Shown here piece by piece: positions 8,076 to 18,557 of a stretch of 64,000 bases of DNA. The position numbers and the translations under genes were made by a program. The notes under the pieces are model-generated. The model was given only the letters and a program-made list of their open reading frames with translations. It did no database searches and was not told the origin of the DNA. The stretch is from Larkinella punicea (lineage in GTDB: Bacteria; Bacteroidota; Bacteroidia; Cytophagales; Spirosomataceae), in assembly GCF_003334855.1 (NCBI RefSeq), contig NZ_QOWE01000006.1, positions 62,001 to 126,000 of the forward strand, given 5' to 3'. Numbering within the stretch: position 1 is the stretch's first letter; each line of letters begins with the position of its first letter.

Positions 8076-9260
8076 ATGGTTGACCTTCGAGCGATCCGTC
8101 AGGAACTCAATCAGGAATTAAAAGACATTCTGGCCTATTGGCAGAAATACGGCCCTGATCCGATTGCGGGGTATTATGGCCAGGTCAATTACCAGAACGT
8201 GCCGAAAACCGATGCCGCCAAAGGCATTGTGCTGAACAGCCGCATCATGTGGACGTTTGCCGCTGCCGCCCGGCACATGCAGCATGACGAATACCTGCCC
8301 TACGCCGAACGAGCCTACAACTACATCGAAAAATATTTTCGGGATAAGGAACACGGCGGGGTATACTGGGCCGTCGACTACAAAGGCGAGCCGCTGCAAA
8401 CCTTCAAGCAACAATATGGTCAGGCGTTTGCGATCTACGGATTGAGCGAATACTACCGGGCCACCAAACACCAGTCCGCCCTGGATTTTGCCAAAGATAT
8501 TTACGGACGCATGATCAAACACGCCTACGATCCCAAACGGGGCGGTTTTTACGAGTCGATGACCCGCGACTGGTCGGGCATGGCCGACGACTACGTAATC
8601 AGCAAAAAAGACAATCACGAAAGCAAAACCATGAATACGCACCTCCACATTCTGGAGGCATTCACCAACCTCTACCGCGCCTGGCCGGACAAGGGTCTGA
8701 ACCAGCACATTCACGGATTGATCGGCAATTTTGAGAAATACATCGTCGATCCGAAAACGTACCGGATGAATCTGTTCATGGACGATGACTGGAAGGTCCG
8801 GAAAACCGCCATTTCCTACGGCCACGACATCGAAGCATCCTGGCTGCTGGTCGAATCGGCCGAAGCCCTACACGACGAAGCGTTAATCAAACGCATCAAG
8901 GCGCTTTCCGTGAAAATGGCGCGGGCGGCTGCCACCGGCCTGGAAGCCGACGGCGGGATGAACTACGAATATGATCCCAAAGAAAACCATGTGAACCGCG
9001 AACGCTCGTGGTGGGTCATGGCCGAAGCGATGGTCGGTTTTATGAATGCGTATCAGCTAACCAAGGAGCAGCAGTTTCTGGATAAGTCGCTGAAAAACTG
9101 GGAGTTTATTAAAACCTATATGCTCGACAAGAAGAACGGCGAGTGGTATAGCGGCATCGATGAAAACCACAAAATACTGGGAAATACCAAAATTAGTATG
9201 TGGAAATGCCCGTATCACAACGGCCGGGCGTGCATCGAAATGGTGGACCGGTTGGGGTAA
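8076..9260 (+). CDS. N-acylglucosamine 2-epimerase family, probable cellobiose 2-epimerase
   Basis: 394 aa, cytoplasmic (no signal peptide), full-length (alpha/alpha)6-barrel. Three histidines of the cellobiose 2-epimerase active site are in place: His191 in NTHLHILEA, His250 in SYGHDIEA, and His381 in WKCPYHNGRACIE. Their spacing is identical to that known for the Rhodothermus enzyme, and a conserved Arg is at 56. These enzymes interconvert the reducing-end glucose and mannose of beta-1,4 disaccharides. The WKCPYHNGRA ending favours this over plain GlcNAc 2-epimerase, but the natural substrate is inferred. Confidence 0.82.
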   Translation: MVDLRAIRQELNQELKDILAYWQKYGPDPIAGYYGQVNYQNVPKTDAAKGIVLNSRIMWTFAAAARHMQHDEYLPYAERAYNYIEKYFRDKEHGGVYWAVDYKGEPLQTFKQQYGQAFAIYGLSEYYRATKHQSALDFAKDIYGRMIKHAYDPKRGGFYESMTRDWSGMADDYVISKKDNHESKTMNTHLHILEAFTNLYRAWPDKGLNQHIHGLIGNFEKYIVDPKTYRMNLFMDDDWKVRKTAISYGHDIEASWLLVESAEALHDEALIKRIKALSVKMARAAATGLEADGGMNYEYDPKENHVNRERSWWVMAEAMVGFMNAYQLTKEQQFLDKSLKNWEFIKTYMLDKKNGEWYSGIDENHKILGNTKISMWKCPYHNGRACIEMVDRLG

Positions 9261-9261
9261 A

Positions 9262-9353
9262 AAAGAGGGGAAGAAAGGAGGAGGGGAGTAAGGGAAGAAG
9301 TAGGCGGTTTTCCTTTTTTCCCTTTCTCCACTCCTCCTTTCTTCCTTCTCTTT
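9262..9353. repeat. Purine/pyrimidine long inverted repeat (terminator-like)
   Basis: The left arm is a 40-nt purine tract (AAAGAGGGGAAGAAAGGAGG...) and the right arm its pyrimidine complement with a few mismatches, separated by a short loop. It sits between the convergent epimerase and MBL hydrolase genes and reaches the stop codon of the latter. Likely a bidirectional terminator; the strand asymmetry is extreme. Confidence 0.7.
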
Positions 9354-10113
9354 ACATTTCAATTTTCAGTCCATCGTAACCCAGTCGGATCGACGGCGGC
9401 AGTCGTTTTTCTATTTCCCGGTGAAGACCAATTTTGTGGCTCATGTGGACAAAAAAGGTTTGTTCCGGCCGAATTCGTTCCACCAGAGCGAGGGCCTGTT
9501 CGAGGGTAAAATGGGAAATATGGGGTTCGATTTGCAGGGCATCCAGCACCAGAATCTGCGTTCCGTACACCTTTTCCAGCTCTTCGTCAGAAATGTAATT
9601 GAGGTCGGTCAGGTAGGTGAAGTTGTGAATGCGGTAGCCAAAAACCGGTAACCGATGGTGCAATACGTCGATCGGTGTGAATAGAACCCCTTCAATTTCA
9701 AATGGTTCGTTCCTGATCTCATTCAACTGGAGACGCGGAATGCCGGGGTATTTTTTTTCGGCGAAGATGTAGGCGTATTCGGTCTGAAGCTGGTTCAGGA
9801 CGCGCTGGTGGGCATAGACAGGAACATCCTGCCCCTGTAGAAAGTTGTAAGCCCGAACTTCGTCCAGCCCGGCGGTGTGGTCTTTGTGTTCGTGCGTAAA
9901 CAGCACCGCATCGAGTCGTTGGATGCCGGTGCGCAACATCTGTTGTCGAAAATCCGGGCCGGTATCGACAACGAAGCTTTTTCCATCAATGTCAAGATGA
10001 ACGGAGGTCCGTAACCGTTTGTCCCGGAAGTCAATCGAGCGGCATACGTCACACGCACAACCAATCAGCGGCACACCGGAGGATGTTCCTGTTCCGAGGA
10101 GCGTAACAATCAT
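9352..10113 (-). CDS. MBL-fold metallo-hydrolase (PhnP-like)
   Basis: 253 aa. The THEHKDH motif (His74, His76, Asp78, His79) binds the two catalytic metals, and further ligands come from DVLHHRLPVFG and VHMSH. An N-terminal Cys cluster (19, 21, 24 in GCACDVC) matches the extra zinc site of PhnP-type phosphodiesterases. Probable role: hydrolysis of cyclic or small phosphodiesters in the cytoplasm. No phosphonate genes are nearby, so a phn function should not be assumed. Followed by the response regulator upstream on the same strand, about 60 nt apart. Confidence 0.82.
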   Translation of the reverse strand: MIVTLLGTGTSSGVPLIGCACDVCRSIDFRDKRLRTSVHLDIDGKSFVVDTGPDFRQQMLRTGIQRLDAVLFTHEHKDHTAGLDEVRAYNFLQGQDVPVYAHQRVLNQLQTEYAYIFAEKKYPGIPRLQLNEIRNEPFEIEGVLFTPIDVLHHRLPVFGYRIHNFTYLTDLNYISDEELEKVYGTQILVLDALQIEPHISHFTLEQALALVERIRPEQTFFVHMSHKIGLHREIEKRLPPSIRLGYDGLKIEM

Positions 10114-10176
10114 AAGGATTGAAGGAAGGAAAAGTGGAGGAGTGATTTAACGGACACTCCTCCATCTCTTCACACC

Positions 10177-10554
10177 TTATTTATCCGTTAGCTGATTCAC
10201 GACTTCGACCAGCCGGTCGAAGTTCAGCGGTTTCACCAGCACATCGTTGAAGCCGGCGGTTTTAAATTCTTCCTCCGTATAATTTTTCGCGTTTCCGGTG
10301 ATGGCTACAACGGGAACCGCGGCTTTCTCCTTGTCGTCGAGCGCCCGCACCCGGCGTACGCACTCCATGCCATCCATCACGGGCATGTTAATATCCAGCA
10401 GGATGATGCTGAAATCTTCCTTTTCCAGAATTTGCAATACCTGCTCCCCGTTTTTAACGGAGGTGATGTCGTAATTCTGGAATTCAAGAATTTTACGGGC
10501 AAGGTTCTGGATAACGGAGCTGTCTTCGGCAATCAGTACTCGTTTGGTAGACAT
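10177..10554 (-). CDS. Single-domain response regulator (CheY-like receiver)
   Basis: 125 aa, one REC domain only. The acidic pair Glu10/Asp11, phospho-acceptor Asp54 (LLDINMPVMDG), Thr86 and Lys108 (LVKPL) are all present, so it should be phosphorylatable. No output domain. No kinase gene is adjacent, so the partner is unknown. Single receivers with the AITGNAK motif are often targets of orphan hybrid kinases. Confidence 0.88.
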   Translation of the reverse strand: MSTKRVLIAEDSSVIQNLARKILEFQNYDITSVKNGEQVLQILEKEDFSIILLDINMPVMDGMECVRRVRALDDKEKAAVPVVAITGNAKNYTEEEFKTAGFNDVLVKPLNFDRLVEVVNQLTDK

Positions 10555-10946
10555 AAAGTCAATGGCTTGTGGTGAACTGTATCTTCACAGGAAGTTTGGA
10601 CAGGTGAAATTAACGACTATTCCAATAACACAAAAAAAATGTTCGTGTACAGTCCCTACTTAATTTCGTTTATCAGACGATAAAGAGGTGACTTTGAATT
10701 ATTTCTTGCCTAGTTAAATTTTTTAAACGGAAAATGCTATAAAATTCTATCCCTTTTGTATTTTTACTTTACGTTTATACCTACGTGTTGGTTGTGTTTG
10801 AATGGCTATTGGCTTTCGGTTGAGACCCGGTTTTCCCTGGTTCTGTTCCCCGATTCGCTTTGGCTGCCCCGTGCCTGAACTGCGCTGCGAGATTGTGTTG
10901 ATTGTACTTCGGCCTGCCTTGAACAGACCGCCTGATTGTCTAACCC
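10555..10946. other. Intergenic region between divergent genes
   Basis: 392 bp with no reading frame that looks real and no RNA gene recognised. On the minus strand TTTG (10631-10634) and TAATTTCA (10605-10612) are 18 nt apart and are a moderate promoter candidate for the response regulator. The centre (10690-10780) is AT-rich. Nothing convincing was found for the plus-strand gene. Confidence 0.4.
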
Positions 10947-11387
10947 ATGAAACTGACTGGCCCCGAAGCTTCTTTTGAATTGGATATTCTGGACTATGAA
11001 TACAGCGATTCGCAGTACTTCATGGATCGTAACTGGCTGTTGATCAGTTTGAAAACCCGCTATCGGAACAAAGAGTATACGACAACGGCGCCCCTGTTAT
11101 CGACCTGGGAAATTGAGTTGCTGATCAACTGGATGCGTTCGGTGGCTTCTCAGCGGGAGCTTTCGCCCCGGCTTTCGTTCGTAGAACCGTGCCTGGGCTT
11201 CAGCAATTCGTCGAAAGGCTTGAGTGGGTATTCATTCGGGATTAAACTGGATCAGGAAGCGGCCCCGGATTGGTACAGCGACCCCTACAAACCGTTCTGG
11301 TTGTCGGTCAGTCCCAACAACGACGAACTGGAGCGGGCTATTTCGGACCTGGAAGGGCAATTGGGGCGTTTTCCGGTGCGGGATTAA
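10947..11387 (+). CDS. Small protein resembling WapI-type immunity proteins
   Basis: 146 aa, cytoplasmic. The pattern FELDILDYEY, a solvent-exposed middle, then LSTWEIELLINWMRS and a later FVEPCLGFS recalls the WapI immunity family, where a W-E-hydrophobic helix follows two strands. No polymorphic toxin gene is seen next to it; the neighbours are a response regulator and a Uma2 protein. It may be an orphan immunity gene or a misjudged resemblance. Function is not established. Confidence 0.4.
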   Translation: MKLTGPEASFELDILDYEYSDSQYFMDRNWLLISLKTRYRNKEYTTTAPLLSTWEIELLINWMRSVASQRELSPRLSFVEPCLGFSNSSKGLSGYSFGIKLDQEAAPDWYSDPYKPFWLSVSPNNDELERAISDLEGQLGRFPVRD

Positions 11388-11394
11388 GAACCTA

Positions 11395-12075
11395 TTACTT
11401 CCTGATCAATTCCTGTAAGGTGTGCATATTGACGGTTTTATCGAAAATGGCCCGCACCGGAATCCGGAATCCGGGGATCGTCAGACTTTCGAGGGTGTCA
11501 TCCACAAAGAGAACCGCATTTTCTTCAAAAGCCATCAAATCTTCGTCCAGTTTATATTGCTCCAGTGACTGCCGAACCGGATCGATCATCCAGTATTCCC
11601 GAACGCCGTGCGCGGCATAGTCTTCGAATTTAATTCCCCCAACGGACGTTGCGCGATCGCGCCCGGTGGTGGTTCGGGAAAGAATTTCAACAATAAGATC
11701 CGGGGCGGGATGTTCCATCTGATCGTCGTGGAACGATGCCGCTATTTCTTTGTTCCAGTAGCAAATGTCGGGTTCGTAATCGTTTCGGGACAACGCAACC
11801 AGCGCTTTTTCAGTATTTACTTCACCTAAATCCTGTTTGTTAACATATACTTTTAACAGCATCAGGAGGTTTTCACTGGCATTTAGATGTTGTCGCTTAA
11901 CCGGCGAGTGCATCACAACCACACCATTGATAAATTCCGCTTTTACATCATCGCGCAGCCACTCCCGGAATTCTTTACGCCGTTGTGCTTCGTCGTTCAA
12001 AATAGCCTGTGCCCGTTCGATAACCAGTCTGGCATCCGGCGCTTCCAGTAAATCAGCAACGCGGCTTGTGATCAT
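11395..12075 (-). CDS. Uma2 family protein (putative restriction-like nuclease fold)
   Basis: 226 aa. An N-terminal helical extension (1-45) precedes a Uma2/DUF820 domain. The predicted PD-(D/E)XK-like motifs are EFINGVVVMHSP, YEPDICYWNKE, APDLIVEILSRTT and the KFEDYAAHGVREYWMIDP helix. The family is abundant in cyanobacteria and Bacteroidota; nuclease activity is inferred from fold rather than shown. Convergent with the WapI-like gene with only 7 nt between stops. Confidence 0.75.
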   Translation of the reverse strand: MITSRVADLLEAPDARLVIERAQAILNDEAQRRKEFREWLRDDVKAEFINGVVVMHSPVKRQHLNASENLLMLLKVYVNKQDLGEVNTEKALVALSRNDYEPDICYWNKEIAASFHDDQMEHPAPDLIVEILSRTTTGRDRATSVGGIKFEDYAAHGVREYWMIDPVRQSLEQYKLDEDLMAFEENAVLFVDDTLESLTIPGFRIPVRAIFDKTVNMHTLQELIRK

Positions 12076-12120
12076 AGTGAAAATCTATTTTTATAAAAAT
12101 ACGAAAAAACGGTTTACGAT

Positions 12121-14307
12121 CTAGGGCTGGCCCAACTCGGGCATCAGTTCTTTCAGGATTTTCTGAGCCGCTATTGAAATAACCGTTCCCGGCCCGAAAA
12201 CGCCTTTGACACCCGCATCATACAGAAACTGGTAGTCCTGCGCGGGAATGACGCCCCCGGCAATGACCATGATGTCGTCGCGGCCGATGGTTTTCAATTC
12301 TTCGATCAGTTGCGGCACCAGCGTTTTGTGTCCGGCGGCCAGGCTCGACACGCCCACGAGGTGAACGTCGTTTTCGGCAGCTTGCCGGGCCACTTCTTCC
12401 GGCGTCTGAAACAACGGCCCCATGTCGACGTCGAAGCCCAGGTCGGCAAAGCTGGTGGCAATGACCTTGGCTCCCCGGTCGTGGCCATCCTGACCCATTT
12501 TGGCCACCAGAATCCGCGGACGGCGGCCTTCCCGCTCGGCAAACCGGTCGGTGAGCTGCCGGGCGAGCCGGAAATTTTCATCATCCGACACCTCGGCGGA
12601 ATAGATGCCCGACACGGAACGAATCGTGGCCTTATGACGGCCAAATGCCTTTTCCATAGCGTACGAAATTTCTCCTAACGTAGCCCGTTGGCGGGCGGCT
12701 TCGATGGCGAGAGCAAGGAGGTTGGTTGCCCCCCAGCCCCCTAAAGGGGGAGTCTCCCCCTTTAGGGGGCTGGGGGGCATTTGAGCGGCTTCGGTAATCG
12801 CTTCCAGCGCGGCTTCCACTTTTGCCTCATTCCGCCTGGCTTTTACCTCGTTAATCCGCCGGATCTGTCCTTCCCGAACGGCCTGGTTATCGACTTCCAG
12901 CAATTCAAGTTCCTTTTCCGAATCAGGGCGGTATTGGTTAACACCGACAATCACATCTTTCCCGGAATCGATCCGGGCCTGTTTTCGGGCGGCCGCTTCC
13001 TCGATGCGCAGTTTGGGCAAACCGGTTTCAATCGCTTTGGTCATGCCACCCAGCGTTTCCACTTCCTGAATCAACGCCCAGGCTTTCTGAATCAATTGAT
13101 CGGTTAACGATTCGACATAATACGAACCGCCCCACGGATCGACAACGGCGGTAATATCTGTTTCATATTGCAGATAAAGCTGCGTATTTCGGGCAATCCG
13201 CGCCGAAAAATCGGTGGGCAAGGCAATGGCTTCGTCCAGCGAATTGGTGTGCAGCGATTGCGTATGCCCCAGCACAGCCGCCAGCGCTTCGACACACGTC
13301 CGGGCTACATTGTTGAACGGGTCCTGTTCCGTCAGGCTGTAACCGCTGGTCTGGCAATGGGTTCGCAACGCCAGCGATTTCGGGTTTTTCGGCTCAAATT
13401 GCCGGACCAGCGTCGCCCAAAGCACCCGGGCCGCCCGCATTTTGGCAATTTCCATGAAATGGTTCATGCCGATTCCCCAGAAAAACGACAGACGGGGCGC
13501 AAAATCGTCGATACTCATCCCGGCTTTCAAACCGGTTCGGATGTATTCCAGGCCATCGGCCAGCGTATAGGCCAGTTCGATGTGAGCGGGAGCGCCCGCT
13601 TCGTGCATGTGGTAGCCGCTGATGCTGATGGAGTTGAACTTGGGCATGTAGCGACTCGTATACGCAAAAATATCGCCGACCAGCCGCATCGACGGTTCGG
13701 GCGGATAGATATACGTGTTCCGTACCATGAACTCCTTCAGAATGTCGTTCTGAATGGTGCCCGACAATTGCTCCGGCCGGACGCCCTGTTCCTCTGCCGC
13801 CACGATGTAAAACGCCAGAATGGGCAAAACCGCCCCGTTCATGGTCATCGATACCGACATCTGATCGAGCGGAATCTGGTCGAACAGTGTCTTCATGTCT
13901 TCCACCGTGTCGATGGCAACCCCGGCTTTGCCCACATCACCCACCACACGCGGATGGTCGGAATCGTAGCCCCGGTGCGTCGCCAGATCGAACGCGACCG
14001 AAAGCCCTTTTTGCCCGGCCGCCAGATTCCGGCGGTAGAACGCATTGGACGCTTCGGCGGTCGAAAAACCGGCATACTGGCGGATGGTCCACGGCTGGGT
14101 CAGGTACATGCTGCTGTAGGGGCCGCGCAGAAAAGGCGGAATCCCGGCGACGGAACCCAGGTGCTGGGCGTCGGCAAGGTCGGCGGCTTCGTAATGCGGT
14201 TTTATTTTAATGCCTTCGGAGGTTACGAAAGGGCGCGAAGACGTGGCTGACGAGGGAGGGTTGTCAGGTGTCGTTTGATGAAGTGGCGTATTGAAATCAG
14301 GTCTCAT
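12121..14307 (-). CDS. mutB: Methylmalonyl-CoA mutase large (B12-binding) subunit
   Basis: 728 aa. Interconverts L-methylmalonyl-CoA and succinyl-CoA with adenosylcobalamin. The substrate TIM barrel occupies about 30-500 ([37 protein letters not shown]). The C-terminal cobalamin domain has DGHDRG with axial His609 and the later GVSSLAAGH and AGGVIP loops. Residues 510-527 ([16 protein letters not shown]) are an extra, proline/glycine-rich stretch encoded by a perfect palindrome, placed in the linker before the B12 domain, where relatives run straight from AAE/AAQ to NLLALA. The gene follows the small-subunit gene with a 21-nt gap and is surely co-transcribed. Confidence 0.95.
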   Translation of the reverse strand: MRPDFNTPLHQTTPDNPPSSATSSRPFVTSEGIKIKPHYEAADLADAQHLGSVAGIPPFLRGPYSSMYLTQPWTIRQYAGFSTAEASNAFYRRNLAAGQKGLSVAFDLATHRGYDSDHPRVVGDVGKAGVAIDTVEDMKTLFDQIPLDQMSVSMTMNGAVLPILAFYIVAAEEQGVRPEQLSGTIQNDILKEFMVRNTYIYPPEPSMRLVGDIFAYTSRYMPKFNSISISGYHMHEAGAPAHIELAYTLADGLEYIRTGLKAGMSIDDFAPRLSFFWGIGMNHFMEIAKMRAARVLWATLVRQFEPKNPKSLALRTHCQTSGYSLTEQDPFNNVARTCVEALAAVLGHTQSLHTNSLDEAIALPTDFSARIARNTQLYLQYETDITAVVDPWGGSYYVESLTDQLIQKAWALIQEVETLGGMTKAIETGLPKLRIEEAAARKQARIDSGKDVIVGVNQYRPDSEKELELLEVDNQAVREGQIRRINEVKARRNEAKVEAALEAITEAAQMPPSPLKGETPPLGGWGATNLLALAIEAARQRATLGEISYAMEKAFGRHKATIRSVSGIYSAEVSDDENFRLARQLTDRFAEREGRRPRILVAKMGQDGHDRGAKVIATSFADLGFDVDMGPLFQTPEEVARQAAENDVHLVGVSSLAAGHKTLVPQLIEELKTIGRDDIMVIAGGVIPAQDYQFLYDAGVKGVFGPGTVISIAAQKILKELMPELGQP
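12728..12778. repeat. Perfect 51-bp palindrome inside mutB
   Basis: Two 25-nt arms (12728-12752 and 12754-12778) are perfectly complementary with a single central base. The arm runs GCCCCCCAG, CCCCCTAAAGGGGG, AG; the inner CCTAAAGGGG core is shared with the intergenic element at 2291-2420. Its length is exactly 17 codons and the reading frame is kept. Looks like an inserted repeat unit. Confidence 0.9.
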
Positions 14308-14328
14308 ACCGGTTTTCTCTTCTGGAAA

Positions 14329-15687
<1,359 letters not shown>

Positions 15688-15712
15688 AGTATCAAGGGCT
15701 GGAGGGTTAAAA

Positions 15713-15813
15713 AGGGTTGAATGGTTGGGATGGTTAAATGGTTTTACGGTAAAAAGGATGGTCTTCACAAACAGCCATTAGCCATTTAACCATCAAACCA
15801 TTTTCAACCATCG
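15713..15813. repeat. Long inverted repeat of ATGGTT units upstream of mutA
   Basis: The left arm (15713-15745) has GGGTTGAATGG then TTGGGATGGTTAAATGG; the right arm (about 15777-15813) has CCATTTAACCATCAAACC then ATTTTCAACC. Arms pair with a few gaps and are made of degenerate 7-10 nt units. It lies 26 nt upstream of the mutA ATG in the divergent mutA/dnaA region, so a terminator role for a neighbouring gene is unlikely. Confidence 0.65.
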
Positions 15814-16060
15814 AATCCATCAAATCCATTCTTTTCCAAAGTTAGGTCTTTTCGGAGTAAAGCCACAGCGGAGGCTTCGCCGTTCGCCGTTGGGTTGTAT
15901 TATTTTGATAATCTATTTTAATGTATTGATAGATACAAAATGGGGCCGTATTTTTATCCGGCCGGAGTTTGGCAAGTCACCTTGTCTGCTCTAATTTTTT
16001 TCCTACTTTTGTCTCCCTTTTTTCACCCACCGGGCTGATTGTCTTGGGCAATTTGGCTTT
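15814..16060. other. Divergent region upstream of dnaA
   Basis: 247 bp up to the dnaA ATG. It contains an AT-rich stretch (15895-15955) that could melt easily, but no TTATCCACA-type DnaA box or box cluster was seen on either strand. An origin function for this spot is therefore not supported by what can be read. Confidence 0.4.
15982..16011 (+). promoter_or_regulatory. dnaA promoter TTG-N19-TACTTTTG
   Basis: TTG at 15982-15984 and the perfect -7 box TACTTTTG at 16004-16011 are 19 nt apart, the expected Bacteroidota geometry. The predicted leader is about 43 nt before the dnaA ATG at 16061. Confidence 0.65.
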
Positions 16061-17512
16061 ATGATTAGGCAAAATGAAATTGTGAACATACCCGTACCCG
16101 GCATACAGCGCGAAGCAGTGACGGTCTGGAACCGCTGCCTGCAGGTGATCCAGGAGAACATTCCCGACCAGAGTTTTCGGACCTGGTTCGAGCCGATTGT
16201 TCCCCTGCGCCTGAATGGGAGCGAACTGACCATCCAGGTACCCAGCCAGTTCTTCTACGAATGGCTGGAGGAAAACTATGTTCATTTACTTCGAAAAGCG
16301 CTCGACTTTGCCATCGGTCATCACGGTCAATTGCAATATTCAATCATTGTCGACAAAGGCGACGAAGGCAGTAAGCCGTTGACGGTCAACGTACCGACTT
16401 CAAAGTCGCCCCAGAATGCCAAACCGGACAACGTCGACGCCGATATTTTGAAGAGTCCATTTGAAATGAAAGACCTGGACTCGCTGCAACTGGATTCGTA
16501 CCTGAATCCGGCCTATACATTTGATAATTTTATTGAAGGCGACTGCAACCGGCTGGGCCGCTCGGCGGGTTTCGCCATCGCCCAGAATCCGGGAACAACC
16601 GCCTTTAATCCGCTGATGATCTACGGCGGGGTGGGGTTGGGCAAAACCCACCTGGTGCAGGCTGTCGGCAATTACATCAAAAATAACAATCAGGATAAAT
16701 TCGTCCTGTACGTGTCTTCCGAAAAGTTTACCACCCAGTTTATCAACTCCATCCGAACCGATTCGCTGCGGGATTTCATGGGTTTTTACATGCAGGTCGA
16801 CGTGCTGATCATCGATGATGTGCAGTTTTGGGCGGGAAAAGAAAAAACCCAGGAGACATTTTTCCATATTTTCAACCACCTGCACGGCGCCAAAAAGCAG
16901 ATCATCATGACGTCCGACCGCGCCCCCCGCGATTTGCAGGGCATGCAGGACCGGCTTCAGTCGCGCTTCAAGCAGGGCCTGACGGCTGATCTGACCCAAC
17001 CGGATCTGGAAACGCGGACGGCCATCATTCAGAAAAAACTGCTGGCCGAAGGCATCTTCATCGAGCATAACGTCATCGAGTACCTGGCGCACAGCATCAA
17101 TACGAATGTGCGCGAACTGGAAGGCGTCATTGTGTCGCTGATGGCACAGGCGTCGCTCAACCGCCGGGAAATCGATCTGGATCTGGCCCGGAACACCCTC
17201 CGGAACCTCATCATCGACTCGGATAAGGAAGTGACCATCGATACCATTCAGGACGTGGTGGCCGATCATTTCAAGATTGCAGTTTCCGATCTGAAAAGCA
17301 AAAGCCGAAAGAAAGAAGCGGTTTTTCCGCGCCAGATTGCCATGTTTCTGGCCAAAGATCTGACGGAACTGTCGTTGAAATCGATTGGATATCACTTCGG
17401 AGGACGTGATCACAGCACGGTTATTCACGCCATTCAAACGATCAGCGACATCACCAACACCCATCCGCAAATCCGCGAAACCGTCGAAAAGCTGAAAGGA
17501 GCCTTGAAATAA
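16061..17512 (+). CDS. dnaA: Chromosomal replication initiator DnaA
   Basis: 483 aa. Binds DnaA boxes at oriC, oligomerises with ATP and opens the origin. Domain I is at about 18-95 (WNRCLQVIQENIPDQSFRTWFEPI), followed by a linker. The AAA+ domain has Walker A GGVGLGKTH at 189-197 and Walker B LIIDDVQF at 249-256. The C-terminal box-binding domain is signed by FPRQIAMFLAKDLTELSLKS and GGRDHSTVIHA. Length is normal. It is divergent from mutA, and gyrB/dnaN are not beside it, as is common in this phylum. Confidence 0.97.
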   Translation: MIRQNEIVNIPVPGIQREAVTVWNRCLQVIQENIPDQSFRTWFEPIVPLRLNGSELTIQVPSQFFYEWLEENYVHLLRKALDFAIGHHGQLQYSIIVDKGDEGSKPLTVNVPTSKSPQNAKPDNVDADILKSPFEMKDLDSLQLDSYLNPAYTFDNFIEGDCNRLGRSAGFAIAQNPGTTAFNPLMIYGGVGLGKTHLVQAVGNYIKNNNQDKFVLYVSSEKFTTQFINSIRTDSLRDFMGFYMQVDVLIIDDVQFWAGKEKTQETFFHIFNHLHGAKKQIIMTSDRAPRDLQGMQDRLQSRFKQGLTADLTQPDLETRTAIIQKKLLAEGIFIEHNVIEYLAHSINTNVRELEGVIVSLMAQASLNRREIDLDLARNTLRNLIIDSDKEVTIDTIQDVVADHFKIAVSDLKSKSRKKEAVFPRQIAMFLAKDLTELSLKSIGYHFGGRDHSTVIHAIQTISDITNTHPQIRETVEKLKGALK

Positions 17513-17582
17513 GTTAAGAGTGAAGAGTTGGCTGACGCATTAACTCTTCACTCATAACTCTTCACTCATAACTCTTCACTCC
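17513..17582. repeat. 14-nt tandem repeat with inverted partner after dnaA
   Basis: About 2.8 copies of AACTCTTCACTCAT (17542-17580) follow an inverted copy AGTGAAGAGTT near 17518-17528, so the unit can form alternative hairpins with the single left arm. It fills almost the whole gap between dnaA and the next gene. It may act as the dnaA terminator; copy number looks prone to change. Confidence 0.65.
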
Positions 17583-17597
17583 AAACCAGAAACTCGG

Positions 17598-18557
17598 TTG
17601 GTTCGCCTGCTCTCCCGACAACAGATCGACGATGCCGCGTATGATCGGTGCGTGGCGCTTTCTCCACAGCGGCTGGTCTACGCCTTTTCGTGGTATATGG
17701 ACGTCGTTTCGCCCGGTTGGGAGTTGCTGGTGGAAGGTGATTATGAGTACGTTATGCCGTTGCCTGTTCGCCGTCGGTATGGCGTCAAGTCCGTTATTCA
17801 GCCTTTGTTCTGCCACCAGCTTGGTGTTTTTTCGGCTGGTGAAACGCCGAATTCTTCGGTTTTATCCCGGTTTTTGGAAGCCCTCCACCAGCACATTCGC
17901 TATATTCCTTCGTATCAGTTCAATACTTTCAATTCAGCCGGGTTGGTGGCGGATTCAGTGCATCCGATTCCCCTGACAAATCACGTATTGAATCTTCAGA
18001 AACCATACGCGGAACTGGCTGCGGGCTATTCGAAAGATCGAAAAAATAACCTGAAACGCGGTTTGCAGCGCGAATGGGCGTTTGATGATACCACCGATAT
18101 TGCTCCGCTGATCGACTTGTTCCAGAAGTATAACACCGCCGGCATCGGTCGCGTGGCGCCACAGGCCTATGATCAACTCCGGCAACTGGTTGCGGTTTTG
18201 CAAAACCGGCAGCAGGTAACCATCCGCGTGGCGATGCAAAACGGGCAGATCGAAGCGGGTTGTCTGCTGGTAACGGATGTCAACCGGATTATCCACCTTT
18301 TCTGTGCGGCCAGTCCGGAAGGGCGGAAAGGCAACGCCCGAACCGTTATTCTGGATCAATTCATTCGGGAATACGCCGGGCAGCCGCTCTGGTTAGATTT
18401 TGAAAGCCCCGAAGTTGAAACACTGGCGGCATTTAACCGTAGTTTCGGGGCCGAACCGGAACCATATGTTCGGCTGGTGAGCAACCAACTGCCGGATTCG
18501 GTGCGGTTCTTGCACCGGATGAAGCAATGGCTGCAGCAAACGCTTTTCCCCCGATAA
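17598..18557 (+). CDS. FemAB/GNAT-like acyltransferase, first of a tandem pair
   Basis: 319 aa from a TTG at 17598. There is no upstream ATG in frame, and the paralogue that follows aligns from this point (VRLLSRQQIDDAAYDRCVA versus VRYLDRADFDAVRWDDCVA). A BioF2-like/GNAT-fold acetyltransferase domain is suggested by YAFSWYMD, YSKDRKNNLKRG and EAGCLLVTDVNRIIHLFCAASPEGRKGNA. No signal peptide. The acceptor is unknown; related folds attach acyl or aminoacyl groups to cell-wall or small-molecule amines. Start codon choice is the main uncertainty. Confidence 0.65.
   Translation: MVRLLSRQQIDDAAYDRCVALSPQRLVYAFSWYMDVVSPGWELLVEGDYEYVMPLPVRRRYGVKSVIQPLFCHQLGVFSAGETPNSSVLSRFLEALHQHIRYIPSYQFNTFNSAGLVADSVHPIPLTNHVLNLQKPYAELAAGYSKDRKNNLKRGLQREWAFDDTTDIAPLIDLFQKYNTAGIGRVAPQAYDQLRQLVAVLQNRQQVTIRVAMQNGQIEAGCLLVTDVNRIIHLFCAASPEGRKGNARTVILDQFIREYAGQPLWLDFESPEVETLAAFNRSFGAEPEPYVRLVSNQLPDSVRFLHRMKQWLQQTLFPR

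Noticed and set aside
13168-14250. 360-residue open frame on the plus strand
   Set aside because: It lies wholly antisense to mutB, whose motifs are unmistakable; no start region, composition Arg/His/Gly-rich as expected of a shadow frame.
17542-17580. Possible CRISPR-like direct repeats
   Set aside because: Units of 14 nt are contiguous with no spacers and no cas genes; a simple tandem repeat.
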